This document shows positions 1 to 8,719 of a DNA stretch of 64,000 nt, piece after piece; positions within the stretch are counted from its first letter, which is position 1, and each line of letters opens with the position of its first letter. The stretch lies in NCBI GenBank assembly GCA_001899805.1, contig MKWP01000007.1, forward strand, positions 1-64,000, read 5' to 3'. Under the pieces are notes generated by a model. It was not told the origin of the DNA, made no database searches, and worked only from the letters and a program-made list of their open reading frames with translations. The position numbers were made by a program, and so were the translations under genes. Source of the DNA: Lysobacterales bacterium 66-474. Lineage in GTDB: Bacteria; Pseudomonadota; Gammaproteobacteria; Xanthomonadales; Rhodanobacteraceae.

Positions 1-1
1 C

Positions 2-142
<141 letters not shown>

Positions 143-198
143 CGCGGATAACAGTATCTACGGAGCTACCAAATGCAGCAGATTCTGCGGAGGCTCTC

Positions 199-1362
199 CT
201 AGCGCTCCACCAACCGCGCAAACCACTGCCAACCCGGTAGCCACTCGGTGATCAGCTTCAGGCAAGTCAGCATCGGCACCGCCAGCAGCGCGCCGGGGAT
301 GCCCCACATCCAGCCCCAGATCAGCAGCCACACCAGGATCGCCAGCGGCGACAGGCGCATGCGCCGGCCCATGATCATCGGCGTGAACACGTTGCCCTCC
401 AGCGCCGCCAGCACCGCGAAGCATGCCGCGGGGGCCAGCGCGTGCAGCGGATCGGGGAAGTTGAGGAAGCCCACCACCAGCAGCAGCAGGGTGTTGGTGA
501 CGGCGCCGACGTAGGGCATGTAATTGAGCAGCGTGACCAGCCCGCCCCACAGCAGCGGGTCGGGCATGTGCCAGGCCCACAGGATCGCCGCGGTCAGAAG
601 CCCAAGGCAAATGTTGATCAGGGTTACCGTCAACAGGTAACGCGAGAACTCGTACTGGATGCCGCGTATCAACCGCAGCGCGATGCGGCGGTAACTGAAT
701 CCGGGCATCGCGGTGACCAGGTGCGCGGCCACGTCGCGGCCGTAGCTGAGGAAGAAGAACACCAGCAACGCCACGGTCAGCACCGCGACCACGATGCGCG
801 GCGCCGACTTGATCATGCCGTTGAAGGAAAACCCGCCCGTCGCCTGCGGCTGCACGGCCGGCGCCTCACCGACCACGCCGAAGCCCGCCAGCGACTGGGT
901 CGCCGCATGGCTGACGCGCGTGATCGGACGCGTCAGCTTGCGCAACTTGTAACCGACGTCGCGCATCGCGGTCGGAGCTTCGCGCAGCCACGCCGTCGCC
1001 GGCGCGCTGAGCGCGGTGACGCTGCCGGCCAGCACCGCGCCCAGCGCGATCATCACCAGCAGGCTGCCGAGCGCACGCGGCAGGTACAGGCGATTCAGTC
1101 CGACGACGATGGGGTTCAGGCCCAGCGCGATGAAAGCCGCCAGCACCAGCGGGATCAGCAGCGAGCGTGCGAACACCATGGTCGCCGCGATCGCCAGCAG
1201 CATCAGGACCAGCAGCGGCACCCGCAGCGACCGCAGCCGGCGCACGCGCTGGCGGCCCCGCGCGGTGACGCGGCGTTGCGGCTTGATGGTCTGCAGTTGG
1301 CGGGGCCGCTGCGGCGGGCCGTTTTCGGCGAGGGGCGTTCCGGAAGATTTCGACGGCGACAT
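199..1362 (-). CDS. AI-2E family transporter (permease)
   Basis: This integral membrane protein of the AI-2E/PerM-TqsA family is about 387 residues long. After a basic N-terminus there are hydrophobic segments (first VPLLVLMLLAIAATMVF, then LLIPLVLAAFIALGLNPIV), a soluble middle, and the family's C-terminal membrane block with LNYMPYVGAV, PMIMGRRMRL and WGIPGALLAVP. Members export small molecules or act as antiporters; the substrate here is unknown. I chose the ATG at 1362, preceded by a weak GGTGGG. The frame stays open to a TTG at 1416 with an ATG at 1413, but no ribosome site precedes these. It is convergent with the IS110 fragment. Confidence 0.88.
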   Translation of the reverse strand: MSPSKSSGTPLAENGPPQRPRQLQTIKPQRRVTARGRQRVRRLRSLRVPLLVLMLLAIAATMVFARSLLIPLVLAAFIALGLNPIVVGLNRLYLPRALGSLLVMIALGAVLAGSVTALSAPATAWLREAPTAMRDVGYKLRKLTRPITRVSHAATQSLAGFGVVGEAPAVQPQATGGFSFNGMIKSAPRIVVAVLTVALLVFFFLSYGRDVAAHLVTAMPGFSYRRIALRLIRGIQYEFSRYLLTVTLINICLGLLTAAILWAWHMPDPLLWGGLVTLLNYMPYVGAVTNTLLLLVVGFLNFPDPLHALAPAACFAVLAALEGNVFTPMIMGRRMRLSPLAILVWLLIWGWMWGIPGALLAVPMLTCLKLITEWLPGWQWFARLVER

Positions 1363-1458
1363 CGCGGCACCCACCCGGCCATTCGCGGCGACCGCCAGTG
1401 TAATCCCGATCATCAAGGCGACGAGCAGGTATGCCTGCCTTGATCTTGCCGGCGAGCC

Positions 1459-1716
1459 TCAAGGCACCCAGAGATATTGCCGCACCAGCGTCCACGCCGG
1501 TCCGCTGGCGATGCGCATGCCGGTGCGGACCAGGCCGCTGCCAACCCTGAGTTGCGCCAGCACGAAGCCGACGCCCGCGGCGCCGACGAGCGCCGGCAAT
1601 GGATGCGCCTGGTACGCGCCGATCGCGTCGTCCACCGCGTCGCGCAATTCGCCGCGGGCCGCGCGGCACGCCGCCACGGCACGCCTGCGCTCCGCCAGCG
1701 CGTGCGAATAGTTCAT
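1459..1716 (-). CDS. small YqjK-like membrane-associated protein
   Basis: This 85-residue protein starts at an ATG that overlaps the stop of the upstream YqjE-like gene by 4 bases (ATGA), so translational coupling is likely. A charged helical N-terminus (residues about 1-35) is followed by a moderately hydrophobic stretch, LPALVGAAGVGFVLAQLRVG. Position as the third gene after a DUF883/ElaB-like and a YqjE-like gene matches the yqjD-yqjE-yqjK arrangement of enterobacteria. Sequence identity to YqjK is not evident by eye, so the name rests mostly on context. Confidence 0.7.
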   Translation of the reverse strand: MNYSHALAERRRAVAACRAARGELRDAVDDAIGAYQAHPLPALVGAAGVGFVLAQLRVGSGLVRTGMRIASGPAWTLVRQYLWVP

Positions 1717-2213
1717 GGCGCGTGCTCCGGTTCGGCGGGCGCGGCCTGCGTCGGTTGCGCATGCTGGAAGCGCGACACGTCGCGCCGAAGTTCGTGCCCC
1801 AACGCACGCAATTCCGCGCGCGCCTCGGGAAAGCCGGCGCGCCGGATCGCGCGCTTGATGCCCGTCCAGATCGCCACGACCAGCGCGAGGTGCAAGACCA
1901 CGAGGACGCCGAGCGCGATGCCGAACGAGCCCGTTGCCACCGCCAGGCTCCATCCGATCAGCGCCACCACGCAGGCCCACAACGACACCGAGAACGCGAC
2001 CAGCGCGACGATACCCAGGACCACCAGCGCGATGCTCGCGCGCAGCACCCGCGCCTCCGCCACCAGCAAGGCGGCGACGGCGGTGGCGATCTTGCGCAAG
2101 GCCGCGAGCATGCCCGCGCCCGCGGCGAGCGCGGCGCCGAAGCGGGCGGCGTCGGCCTGCGCGGCGTCGGCCGCGGCCTCCGCTTCGGGCCGCTCGCCGG
2201 TCCCGGCGCTCAT
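1713..2213 (-). CDS. phage-holin-superfamily (YqjE/DUF1469-like) membrane protein
   Basis: The protein has 166 residues: an Ala/Glu-rich N-terminus, an amphipathic helix, and two adjacent transmembrane helices (about residues 58-80 and 88-112, ALVVLGIVALVAFSVSLWA and GSFGIALGVLVVLHLALVV). It ends in a basic, charged cytoplasmic tail. This is the architecture of the YqjE / putative actinobacterial holin-X family, usually found with ElaB/YqjD proteins and linked to stationary-phase inner-membrane and ribosome association. It is the middle gene of a three-gene unit, 33 bases downstream of the DUF883 gene and overlapping the next gene by 4 bases. Confidence 0.8.
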   Translation of the reverse strand: MSAGTGERPEAEAAADAAQADAARFGAALAAGAGMLAALRKIATAVAALLVAEARVLRASIALVVLGIVALVAFSVSLWACVVALIGWSLAVATGSFGIALGVLVVLHLALVVAIWTGIKRAIRRAGFPEARAELRALGHELRRDVSRFQHAQPTQAAPAEPEHAP

Positions 2214-2246
2214 GCGCGCTTGCGATTCACGGGCGGGCGCGCCGCA

Positions 2247-2627
2247 TCAATGCCGGCGCGTGCCCAGCAGCCGGCCCAGCAGCCAGCCGGCCGCCAGCGC
2301 GATCGCGACCGATTGCACCGGCTTCTCGCGCACGAAATCGCGCACGCCGTCGAGCGCATCGTCGGCGCGATCGCGCGCATCGGAAGCCAGTTTGGCGCTG
2401 CGGTCGCGCCATTCGCCGGCCTTGTCGGCCGCGCGTTCGGCGCCGCGCGCGCTGGCGTCGGCGGCACGATGCAGGCCCGATTCGACGTGGTCGGCGGCGG
2501 AGCTGAATTTCTCCTTGGCCCCGCTGACCGCACTGCTGGTGCCTTCCTTGAAACGCGTGGCGGCGCGCTCGATGCGTTCGTGGTTGTTGCCGTTGCGGGA
2601 TTCGTCCTGCGTGATGTCGTTGCTCAT
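2247..2627 (-). CDS. DUF883 / ElaB-YqjD-like protein
   Basis: This 126-residue protein is mainly a long, charged, Ala-rich amphipathic helix (residues about 20-95) that should form a coiled coil. A short C-terminal membrane segment, VAIALAAGWLLGRLLG, follows just before a basic tail. The tail-anchored GWLLGRLLG end is the hallmark of ElaB/YqjD/YgaM (DUF883) proteins, which attach to the inner membrane and bind ribosomes in stationary phase. It starts at the ATG preceded by an AGGAGA-type ribosome site and heads the three-gene unit. Confidence 0.85.
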   Translation of the reverse strand: MSNDITQDESRNGNNHERIERAATRFKEGTSSAVSGAKEKFSSAADHVESGLHRAADASARGAERAADKAGEWRDRSAKLASDARDRADDALDGVRDFVREKPVQSVAIALAAGWLLGRLLGTRRH

Positions 2628-2656
2628 GGGAATCTCCTGCTCTCGGTGTGCCGCGC

Positions 2657-3295
2657 TCAGCGCACGGCGGGGTTCAAACTGTAGGTGCCGACGATTTCGG
2701 CTTCGCTCAATACATGACCACGCAGTGCATCCTGCAGTTCCGGCCAGCCGAAATCTTGAGCCAGATCAAGCCGCGCGATGTCCAGCGCGTACACCCGGAA
2801 GTGGTAGTGGTGCAGCCGCGCATCGTTCCACGGCGGGCACGGGCCGTCGTAACCGAGGTAGTCGCCGGCCATGTCGGGGTCGGCGGCGAACCAGCCGGTG
2901 TAATCGTTGCGGCCCTGGCGCGAACCGGGCGGGCCGTGCGGATCGCGCTTGCCGCGCGGTGTGATGCCGTCGCTGCAGGCGCCGGCCGCGATCCCCGTGC
3001 ACGTCGGCGGGATGTCGACCATCAGCCAGTGCGCAAAATCGACCCGCGGCAGCTCGGCGGGAACCGTGCGGCCTTGCTGGTTCACGTCGTCGCCGCGGCT
3101 CGGCACGTCGACGTCGATGCACGCCAGCGCGAACGATCGGGTTCCGGCGGGCGCGCCGCTCCACGCCAGCTGCGGGTTGCGATTGGCCGAAAGCTCGACC
3201 GGATTGCCGGGCTTGCCGAACGCATATTCGGCGGGGATGCGGGCGTTGTTCGCGAAACTGTCGCTGCGGATTTGCATTTTAGGGAGTGGATTCAT
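2657..3295 (-). CDS. YbhB/YbcL-type PEBP (Raf-kinase-inhibitor-like) protein
   Basis: This 212-residue protein belongs to the phosphatidylethanolamine-binding-protein superfamily. Diagnostic pieces are SPQ-like NPQLAWSGAPAGTRSFAL, the anion-pocket segment FAHWLMVDIPP, GYDGPCPPWNDARLHHYHF and YALD. Bacterial YbhB/YbcL proteins have no settled biochemical role. No signal peptide is visible, so it is probably cytoplasmic. A second ATG lies six codons in (3277), and neither start has a clear ribosome site. It has no obvious operon partner. Confidence 0.87.
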   Translation of the reverse strand: MNPLPKMQIRSDSFANNARIPAEYAFGKPGNPVELSANRNPQLAWSGAPAGTRSFALACIDVDVPSRGDDVNQQGRTVPAELPRVDFAHWLMVDIPPTCTGIAAGACSDGITPRGKRDPHGPPGSRQGRNDYTGWFAADPDMAGDYLGYDGPCPPWNDARLHHYHFRVYALDIARLDLAQDFGWPELQDALRGHVLSEAEIVGTYSLNPAVR

Positions 3296-3344
3296 GCGGG
3301 GAATCGGGAGAGATTTGTCCGAAGCGGCTGTTGGTGAGAAGTCA

Positions 3345-3358
3345 GGCCATGGATGGCC
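3345..3358. repeat. short hairpin repeat (GGCCAT-GG-ATGGCC)
   Basis: This is a perfect 6-bp-arm palindrome in the 72-bp spacer between the PEBP and sugar-dehydrogenase genes. The identical palindrome recurs at 27118-27131, with a close relative at 27210-27223. It belongs to the group of short hairpins scattered between genes in this window. A role as terminator for either flanking gene is not supported by any T-run. Confidence 0.55.
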
Positions 3359-3367
3359 GTTCTGATG

Positions 3368-4534
3368 TCATGGGTCGCGATTTCCGTGACGAGACGAGTC
3401 GCCACGCGATGCAGCGTTCATGGAGGAACGCACAAAAGTCACCCGGTAAATCACGCCATTGTCATCGTCGGACACCAGCAGGCTGCCGTCACGCAACGGC
3501 TGCACGTCGACCGGCCGGCCGAGCGTGGTCTGGCCGTCGAGGAATCCGGTGAGGAACGGCTCCGCGCCGGTGACCTTGCCGTCCGCGCCCACGTGCGCCA
3601 CCACCACGCGGTAACCGGACTTGCGGGAACGGTTCCACGAGCCATGCTCGGCGATGAAGATCGCGCCGCGGTACGCCGCGGGAAACATCTGCCCCACGTA
3701 GAACCGCATGCCCAGCGCAGCCACGTGCGCGCCGAGCCGCAGCGCCGGTTGCGCGAACTCGCTGCACGCGCGGCCCTTGCCGAATTCCGGATCGGGCACG
3801 TTGCCGGCGTGGCAATACGGATAGCCGAAGTCCTCGCCCGGCTTGTCGACGCGATTCAAGGTGTCGTCGGGGATGTCGTCGCCCATCAGGTCGCGGCCGT
3901 TGTTGGTGAACCACAGCTTGTGCGTGCCGGGTTGCCAATCGAAGCCCACCGAATTGCGGATGCCGGTGGCGACGGTCTGCCAGTCGCTGCCGTCCGGGTT
4001 CATGCTGAGGATCTTCGCGTAATCCGGTCCGGCATTGCAGATGTTGCACGGCGCGCCGACCGGCACGTACAGCTTGCCGTCCGGGCCGAACGCGATGAAC
4101 TTCCAGCCGTGGTGGGTCTTGGTCGGCAGCTTGTCGGTGACGACGACAGGTTCAGGTGGGTCGGCGAGGTGGGCTTCGATGTCGGGAAACTTCAATATCC
4201 GGCTGACCGCCGACACGTACAGCGCGCCGTCGTGGAAGGCGACCCCGACCGGCATTTCCAGGTCCTTCGCGATCACGTACACGTGCTCGGCACGGCCATC
4301 CTTGTCCATGCCGGTGAGCGCGTACACCTTGCCTTCGTTGAACGAACCCACGAACACGGTGTCGTGCGCACCCAAGGTAATCGCGCGCGCGTTCGGCACC
4401 TGGTCGCTGTAGATCGAAACGTGGAACCCCGCCGGCACCTGCAGGCGCTGCAGCGGCGGCGCGGCGTGGCAGGCGAAAGGCAGGCCCGCCAGCACGAAGG
4501 CGAGCAGGACGACACGACGCGGCAATCCGGACAT
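3368..4534 (-). CDS. secreted PQQ-dependent sugar (sorbosone-type) dehydrogenase
   Basis: After a signal peptide (positively charged start, then VVLLAFVLAGLPFACHA, cleavage near AAPP) comes a single six-bladed beta-propeller. It carries the glucose/sorbosone-dehydrogenase signatures GWKFIAFGPDGKLYVPVG, IRNSVGFDWQPGTHKLWFTNNGRD, FGYPYCHAGN and FIAEHGSWNRS. It should act in the periplasm and oxidise a sugar or aldehyde using PQQ; the substrate is unknown. I chose the ATG at 4534, preceded by GGGAA at good spacing, over the upstream ATG at 4543 and the 4564 start. At 388 residues it matches the family. Confidence 0.85.
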   Translation of the reverse strand: MSGLPRRVVLLAFVLAGLPFACHAAPPLQRLQVPAGFHVSIYSDQVPNARAITLGAHDTVFVGSFNEGKVYALTGMDKDGRAEHVYVIAKDLEMPVGVAFHDGALYVSAVSRILKFPDIEAHLADPPEPVVVTDKLPTKTHHGWKFIAFGPDGKLYVPVGAPCNICNAGPDYAKILSMNPDGSDWQTVATGIRNSVGFDWQPGTHKLWFTNNGRDLMGDDIPDDTLNRVDKPGEDFGYPYCHAGNVPDPEFGKGRACSEFAQPALRLGAHVAALGMRFYVGQMFPAAYRGAIFIAEHGSWNRSRKSGYRVVVAHVGADGKVTGAEPFLTGFLDGQTTLGRPVDVQPLRDGSLLVSDDDNGVIYRVTFVRSSMNAASRGDSSRHGNRDP

Positions 4535-4615
4535 GGCGGTCATTCCCGTTGCATGAGCGGCCAAGCCTACCCGCGAAAGTGTTACGGGAAAGCGAATGCC
4601 TGCCCGCGCGGCGGG

Positions 4616-6730
4616 TCAACGCGGGGCTTCGAAATCGTCCAGCGTCGCGAACGCGTCGGACAGCGCCTCGCGGTAGTGCGAGGCGTGTCCCGGCGCGAAG
4701 TTCACCGGCAACCCGCCGCTGCCCTTGCGCGCACCGCGCGTCATCGCACCCGGCTCCAGGTCGACCACGCCCAGGAACACGCCCAGCCGCATCCGCAGGC
4801 TCGCGCCGGTTTCCGCCAGCAGGGCATCCGGGTCGACGCGGAAGCCGGGCAGCAGGTCGGCCGCGAGCGACAGGTGCGAAGCGGCCAGCTTCAGCCAGCG
4901 CGCGCCGGTTTGCGGATCGGCCATCGCGAAACCTTCCGACCAGCCGAAGCCCAGCCAGTCCAGCAAGGTGTCGTGCGGCTCGCGCTGCACGATCACCAGC
5001 CGTGCGCCCGGCAGCGCGCGCTTGATCGCGGGCACCACGCGCGCATCCAGCACCGGAATCCAGTCCACCAGCCTGGTCGATTCGTCCACACCCGCGCGTT
5101 GCAACGGGCGCTGGTAGCGCCGCGCCAGCAACGCGAGGTCGGCTTGCGTCAGCGTGTGCAGCAACCGCGCATCGAACGGCGCGTTCACGAAATCCGGCGC
5201 CACGTCGAAACGCTCGCGGCGCACGAACCAGCCGGGCTGGTCGGCCAGCAGCGCCGCCACCTGGCCGACCCCGGAACCCGGCAACCCGCACAACAGGATC
5301 GGCGCCGCGCCGCGCGCTTCGGCCAGCCCGGTTTCGCCGGCGAGCCGATGCAGCGTCGCGCGCAGCGCATCGTCCAGCGCCGGCAGTTCGGGCAGGCCGT
5401 CGGCGGTCAGCCGGTGCGCCTTCGCGAACGCGTCGGCCGCGTCCTGCCACTGCTCCAGCGCGTCGTACGCCAGGCCGAGCAGGCGTTGCCGGCGGCGTTC
5501 GAGTTGCAGCGGCTTGTCTTCGAGCTGGCGCAAGTCGATCCGTTGCAACCGCTGCACCGCGGCGGCGGGGTCGCCCGCCAGCAGCGCGCCGCGCGCGCGC
5601 AGCATCGCCAGCGCGGGCCGCGGCGAAGCGGACGCGGTTTCGGCCAACGCCAGCGCTTCGTCGGCGTGCCCGGCGCGGTCGAGCGTCAACGCGTGCTGCG
5701 CCTGCAGGTCGATGTCGGCGGGCCAGCGCGCCTCGGCGTCCTGCCACGTCGCCAGCGCTTCGTCGAAGCGTCCCGCGCGGGTCAACTGGCGCGCGAGCTG
5801 CGCGTGCGCACGCGCATGCCCGGGATGGCTGGCGACGTGCCAGCGCAGGTCGTCGATGGCTTGCGCGATGCGGCCGGTGCGCGCCAGCACGTCGGCGCGC
5901 CGGATCGCCGCGGGATGCATGCCGGGCTGCGCGCGCAAGGCTTCGTCGTATTGCGCGATCGCATCGTCGAAACGTCCCTGCGCGCGCGCGATGTCGCCAA
6001 GGCCGGTGCGCGCGACGGCGACCTGTTCGCCGCGCGCGAGCAACGATTCATAGATGGCCAGCGCTTCGGGCCATTCGCGCTTGCGCACGTGCAGTTCCGC
6101 GCGCAGCGCCTGCGCCAGCGGGTAATCGGGTTTCACGGTCAGGGCGTTGTCGACCGCGCGCGCGGCGAAGTCGAGCATGCCCTGGTCCAGCATCGCCTGC
6201 GCGTAACCGGTCTGGATCAGCGGATCGTCCGGGGCGAGCTCGGCGGCCTGGGTGAGCAGTTGCAGCGCGCGCTGCGAATCGCCGCGGGCCTGCGCGATGT
6301 TGCCGAGCCCGGTCAACGCCTGCACGTCGTTCTCGTCGGCGCGCAGCGCCACCCTGAAATGGCTTTCGGCCGCGTCGGTGTCGCCACGCAACAGCGCGAC
6401 CTGGCCGAGTCCGCCGTGCGCGGCGGCGAGGTTGGGGTTCAACTGGCGCGCACGTTCGTAGGCCTGTCCCGCCTCGTCGAGCCTGCCCTCGGAAAGATGC
6501 ATCTCGCCCAGCGTGTGCTGGCAGGTGGCGTTGAACGGATCGAGTTCGCCCGCGCGCTGCACCAGCCGCAAGGCTTCGGCCAGGTCGCCGCGCTGGCCGC
6601 GCAGGATGCCGAGCAGGTGCAGCACTTCGGCGTCGTCGGGATTGTCGCCCAGCAGCCGACGGTAGCCGTCCTCGGCCTCGTCGAGGCGGCCGGCGCGGTG
6701 CAACTGGATCAGTTCTTCGAGCATGGGCAT
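4616..6730 (-). CDS. TPR-repeat protein with sulfotransferase-like C-terminal domain
   Basis: The protein has 704 residues. Residues 1 to about 440 are tandem tetratricopeptide repeats of about 34 residues, beginning LHRAGRLDEAEDGYRRLLGDNPDDAEVL. The remainder resembles the TPR-sulfotransferase family: a P-loop-like ILLCGLPGSGVGQVAALLAD (about residue 470), then LVDWIPVLDARVVPAIKRALP, ARLVIVQREPHDTLLDW and a C-terminal HYREALSDAF. In classical members the P-loop is GxPRSGT and binds PAPS; here it reads GLPGSGV, so the PAPS site is altered. It may be a peptide/protein-binding relative rather than an active sulfotransferase. Confidence 0.75.
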   Translation of the reverse strand: MPMLEELIQLHRAGRLDEAEDGYRRLLGDNPDDAEVLHLLGILRGQRGDLAEALRLVQRAGELDPFNATCQHTLGEMHLSEGRLDEAGQAYERARQLNPNLAAAHGGLGQVALLRGDTDAAESHFRVALRADENDVQALTGLGNIAQARGDSQRALQLLTQAAELAPDDPLIQTGYAQAMLDQGMLDFAARAVDNALTVKPDYPLAQALRAELHVRKREWPEALAIYESLLARGEQVAVARTGLGDIARAQGRFDDAIAQYDEALRAQPGMHPAAIRRADVLARTGRIAQAIDDLRWHVASHPGHARAHAQLARQLTRAGRFDEALATWQDAEARWPADIDLQAQHALTLDRAGHADEALALAETASASPRPALAMLRARGALLAGDPAAAVQRLQRIDLRQLEDKPLQLERRRQRLLGLAYDALEQWQDAADAFAKAHRLTADGLPELPALDDALRATLHRLAGETGLAEARGAAPILLCGLPGSGVGQVAALLADQPGWFVRRERFDVAPDFVNAPFDARLLHTLTQADLALLARRYQRPLQRAGVDESTRLVDWIPVLDARVVPAIKRALPGARLVIVQREPHDTLLDWLGFGWSEGFAMADPQTGARWLKLAASHLSLAADLLPGFRVDPDALLAETGASLRMRLGVFLGVVDLEPGAMTRGARKGSGGLPVNFAPGHASHYREALSDAFATLDDFEAPR

Positions 6731-6807
6731 CCCGGAATCGAACGCGCATTATCCATGCGATCGTCCATGATCGCTGCACCACCAGATGAATCCACCGCGG
6801 AAGCCAT

Positions 6808-7866
6808 TCAGCCCCCATGTAGACCAGGACGGCCTTCCCTGGACTGACTTTTCACGACAGCGGCTTCGACAGGAGCCGCCCGATCCAGTCTCGCCGCAAT
6901 AAAATCCTCGGCCCAACTGCCCAGGTGCCAGTCGCGGATGAATCCGCAGTGGCCGCCACGCTCGGTGACGGCGAGCTCGACGCAGGCCGGAAACCGCAGG
7001 TCCGCGAAGTCCGAGGCCGGGCAGACCGGATCGTCCCGCGATGCGAGGATCGAGGTCGGCACCGCGAGGCCCGCCAGCCTGTCGCCGGCCAGCGAATAGC
7101 CATCGAGATAATTGTCGAGCGAACCGAAATCGGTGTGCCGCAGCACCAGCGCCTCGGTGAGCGTGCGCAGCGTGCCGGCGAGGTCGCGCCGGGTGAACAG
7201 TTCCGCGTCGGCGAACACGCGCTGCTTCTGCTTCAGCGAGCGACGCCACTTCCACATGAAATAATCGTGGTACATGCGCGGCGCGTGTTCGAGCTGGAAC
7301 AGGCCCGAGTGCGGATTGATCACCGGGCACACCGCGATCACGCGGGCGAGTTCGACGCCGGCCCCCGGCGCAAGCAATGCCGCGCGCAGCGCGAAGTTGC
7401 CGCCCAGCGAAAACCCGGTGAGCGTGAGCGGACGCGCCGGCCAGCGCTGCCGGATCGCGCGCAACGCGCCGACCACTTCGTCGATGCGGCAGGAATGGAA
7501 GATGTCGCGGTTGAGCGCGTGCGTGCCGCCGTGATCGCGGAAGTTCAGCCGGAACACGTCCCAGCCTTCCGCCAGCAGGCGCGCGCCGGTCTGCAGCAGG
7601 TACGTGGATCGCGTGCTGCCTTCCCAGCCGTGGAACAGCACCGCGAGGCCGCGCGCCTGCGCGCGCACGTCCTGCGCCGTGCGGCAGCCGGTGAGGCGCA
7701 CCCCGTCGCCGCAATCCAGCGTCACCCATTCGGCGTCGCGTTCCAACCGGCGCGCCAGGCGCCCGCGCGCGATGCGACGCAGCGAACTCGAGGCCAGCAT
7801 CGACTGCAGGTGCGGGCTGCGCAACCACCATGCCGGCCGGAAGCCGGCATCGACCGTCGACCTCAT
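6808..7866 (-). CDS. YheT-family alpha/beta hydrolase
   Basis: This 352-residue hydrolase has the YheT/EMB8 layout: FRPAWWLRSPHLQSMLAS at the N-terminus, LAVLFHGWEGSTRSTYL around the oxyanion loop, the nucleophile elbow GFSLGGNF (Ser in GxSxG), DDPVCP (acid) and RGGHCGF (His). Members are predicted esterases acting on lipids or cyclic substrates. Its ATG overlaps the stop of the plsC-like gene by 4 bases (ATGA), so the two are co-translated, which suggests lipid metabolism. Confidence 0.88.
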   Translation of the reverse strand: MRSTVDAGFRPAWWLRSPHLQSMLASSSLRRIARGRLARRLERDAEWVTLDCGDGVRLTGCRTAQDVRAQARGLAVLFHGWEGSTRSTYLLQTGARLLAEGWDVFRLNFRDHGGTHALNRDIFHSCRIDEVVGALRAIRQRWPARPLTLTGFSLGGNFALRAALLAPGAGVELARVIAVCPVINPHSGLFQLEHAPRMYHDYFMWKWRRSLKQKQRVFADAELFTRRDLAGTLRTLTEALVLRHTDFGSLDNYLDGYSLAGDRLAGLAVPTSILASRDDPVCPASDFADLRFPACVELAVTERGGHCGFIRDWHLGSWAEDFIAARLDRAAPVEAAVVKSQSREGRPGLHGG

Positions 7867-8606
7867 GTGGCGAGCCCCAGCACCACGGCGATTTCGGCAC
7901 GCGCGGTTTCCGCCATGCGGCGGCGGCCGCCCTCGGGGTCGAACACCACCGGCTTGAGGAAGTGCACCTCGGCGGTGAGCGCGCGCGTGGCCAGCACCCG
8001 GCCCACGTTGTGCAGGAAACTCTCGCCTTTCGAGAACAGCATGTCGGTCGCGGGCTGTCCGTCGCGCAGGTAACGCAACGCCACCGGCTGCACCGGCGCG
8101 GCCGCGTCCAGCGCGGCCTGCAGGATGCGCGCGTGGAAGGTCTTCAGGGTGCCGGCCGGCGCGGTGCCGCCTTCGGGAAACGCCGCGATGCTGCGGCCGT
8201 CGCGCAGGCGTTCGCTCATCACCGCCATCACCGCCGCCAACGAATCGTTGTTGCCGCGCCGGTGGAAGATCGTGCCGCCGCGGCGCGCCATCCAGCCCAC
8301 CAGCGGCCAGCGGCCGATTTCGGCCTTGGCCACGAAGTCGGCGGGACGGACCGCGTGCAGCACCGTGATGTCCATCCACGATCCGTGGTTGGCCACGAAC
8401 ATCACCGGATCGTGCAGCGGCTCGCCCACGCGCTTGACGCGCACACCGAAGCAGCGCAGGAACAGGCGCGACCAGTTGCGGAGCAACGCGGCGCCCGCCG
8501 TGCCCGGTCGCGGCCCGCGCGGCAGCAGGGGAATGGCCGCGAGGCATCCGCCAACCACCACCAGCAACATCAGCGGAATACGCCACGCACAACGCAACAC
8601 GCCCAA
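7863..8606 (-). CDS. 1-acyl-sn-glycerol-3-phosphate acyltransferase (PlsC type)
   Basis: A 247-residue acyltransferase with an N-terminal membrane segment (IPLMLLVVVGGCLAAIPLL), the catalytic NHGSWMD (HX4D) motif, the FVAKAEIGRWPLVGWMARR segment and the glycerophosphate-binding FPEGGT motif. It makes phosphatidic acid or remodels phospholipids. The start appears to be TTG at 8606, eight bases after a strong GGAGG; a GTG lies two codons further. It is the first gene of a two-gene unit with the YheT hydrolase and is divergent from phhA. Confidence 0.88.
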   Translation of the reverse strand: MGVLRCAWRIPLMLLVVVGGCLAAIPLLPRGPRPGTAGAALLRNWSRLFLRCFGVRVKRVGEPLHDPVMFVANHGSWMDITVLHAVRPADFVAKAEIGRWPLVGWMARRGGTIFHRRGNNDSLAAVMAVMSERLRDGRSIAAFPEGGTAPAGTLKTFHARILQAALDAAAPVQPVALRYLRDGQPATDMLFSKGESFLHNVGRVLATRALTAEVHFLKPVVFDPEGGRRRMAETARAEIAVVLGLAT

Positions 8607-8689
8607 GGCCAGGGCCTCCGCACCGTGATCGAAGACCGCTACTTTAACGTGTGAACAACGCTTCCGGCAGCCCGCGCGCGTTCGGCATA

Positions 8690-8704
8690 CACTTGCCGCA
8701 AGTG
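8690..8704. promoter_or_regulatory. palindrome just upstream of phhA ribosome site
   Basis: The arms CACTTG and CAAGTG around a CCG spacer form a perfect inverted repeat, ending four bases before the GAGGAA ribosome site of phhA. It could be a repressor/activator operator or a small mRNA hairpin next to the initiation region. No regulator is identified, and the sequence does not match the TGTAAA-N6-TTTACA type of site known for PhhR of pseudomonads. Confidence 0.35.
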
Positions 8705-8719
8705 ACCGAGGAACGCTCC

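Noticed and set aside
3353..6847. A 1164-codon open frame on the plus strand
   Set aside because: It lies opposite the sugar dehydrogenase and TPR-sulfotransferase genes and its product is rich in Arg/His/Gln with no domain. It is an antisense shadow caused by high GC.
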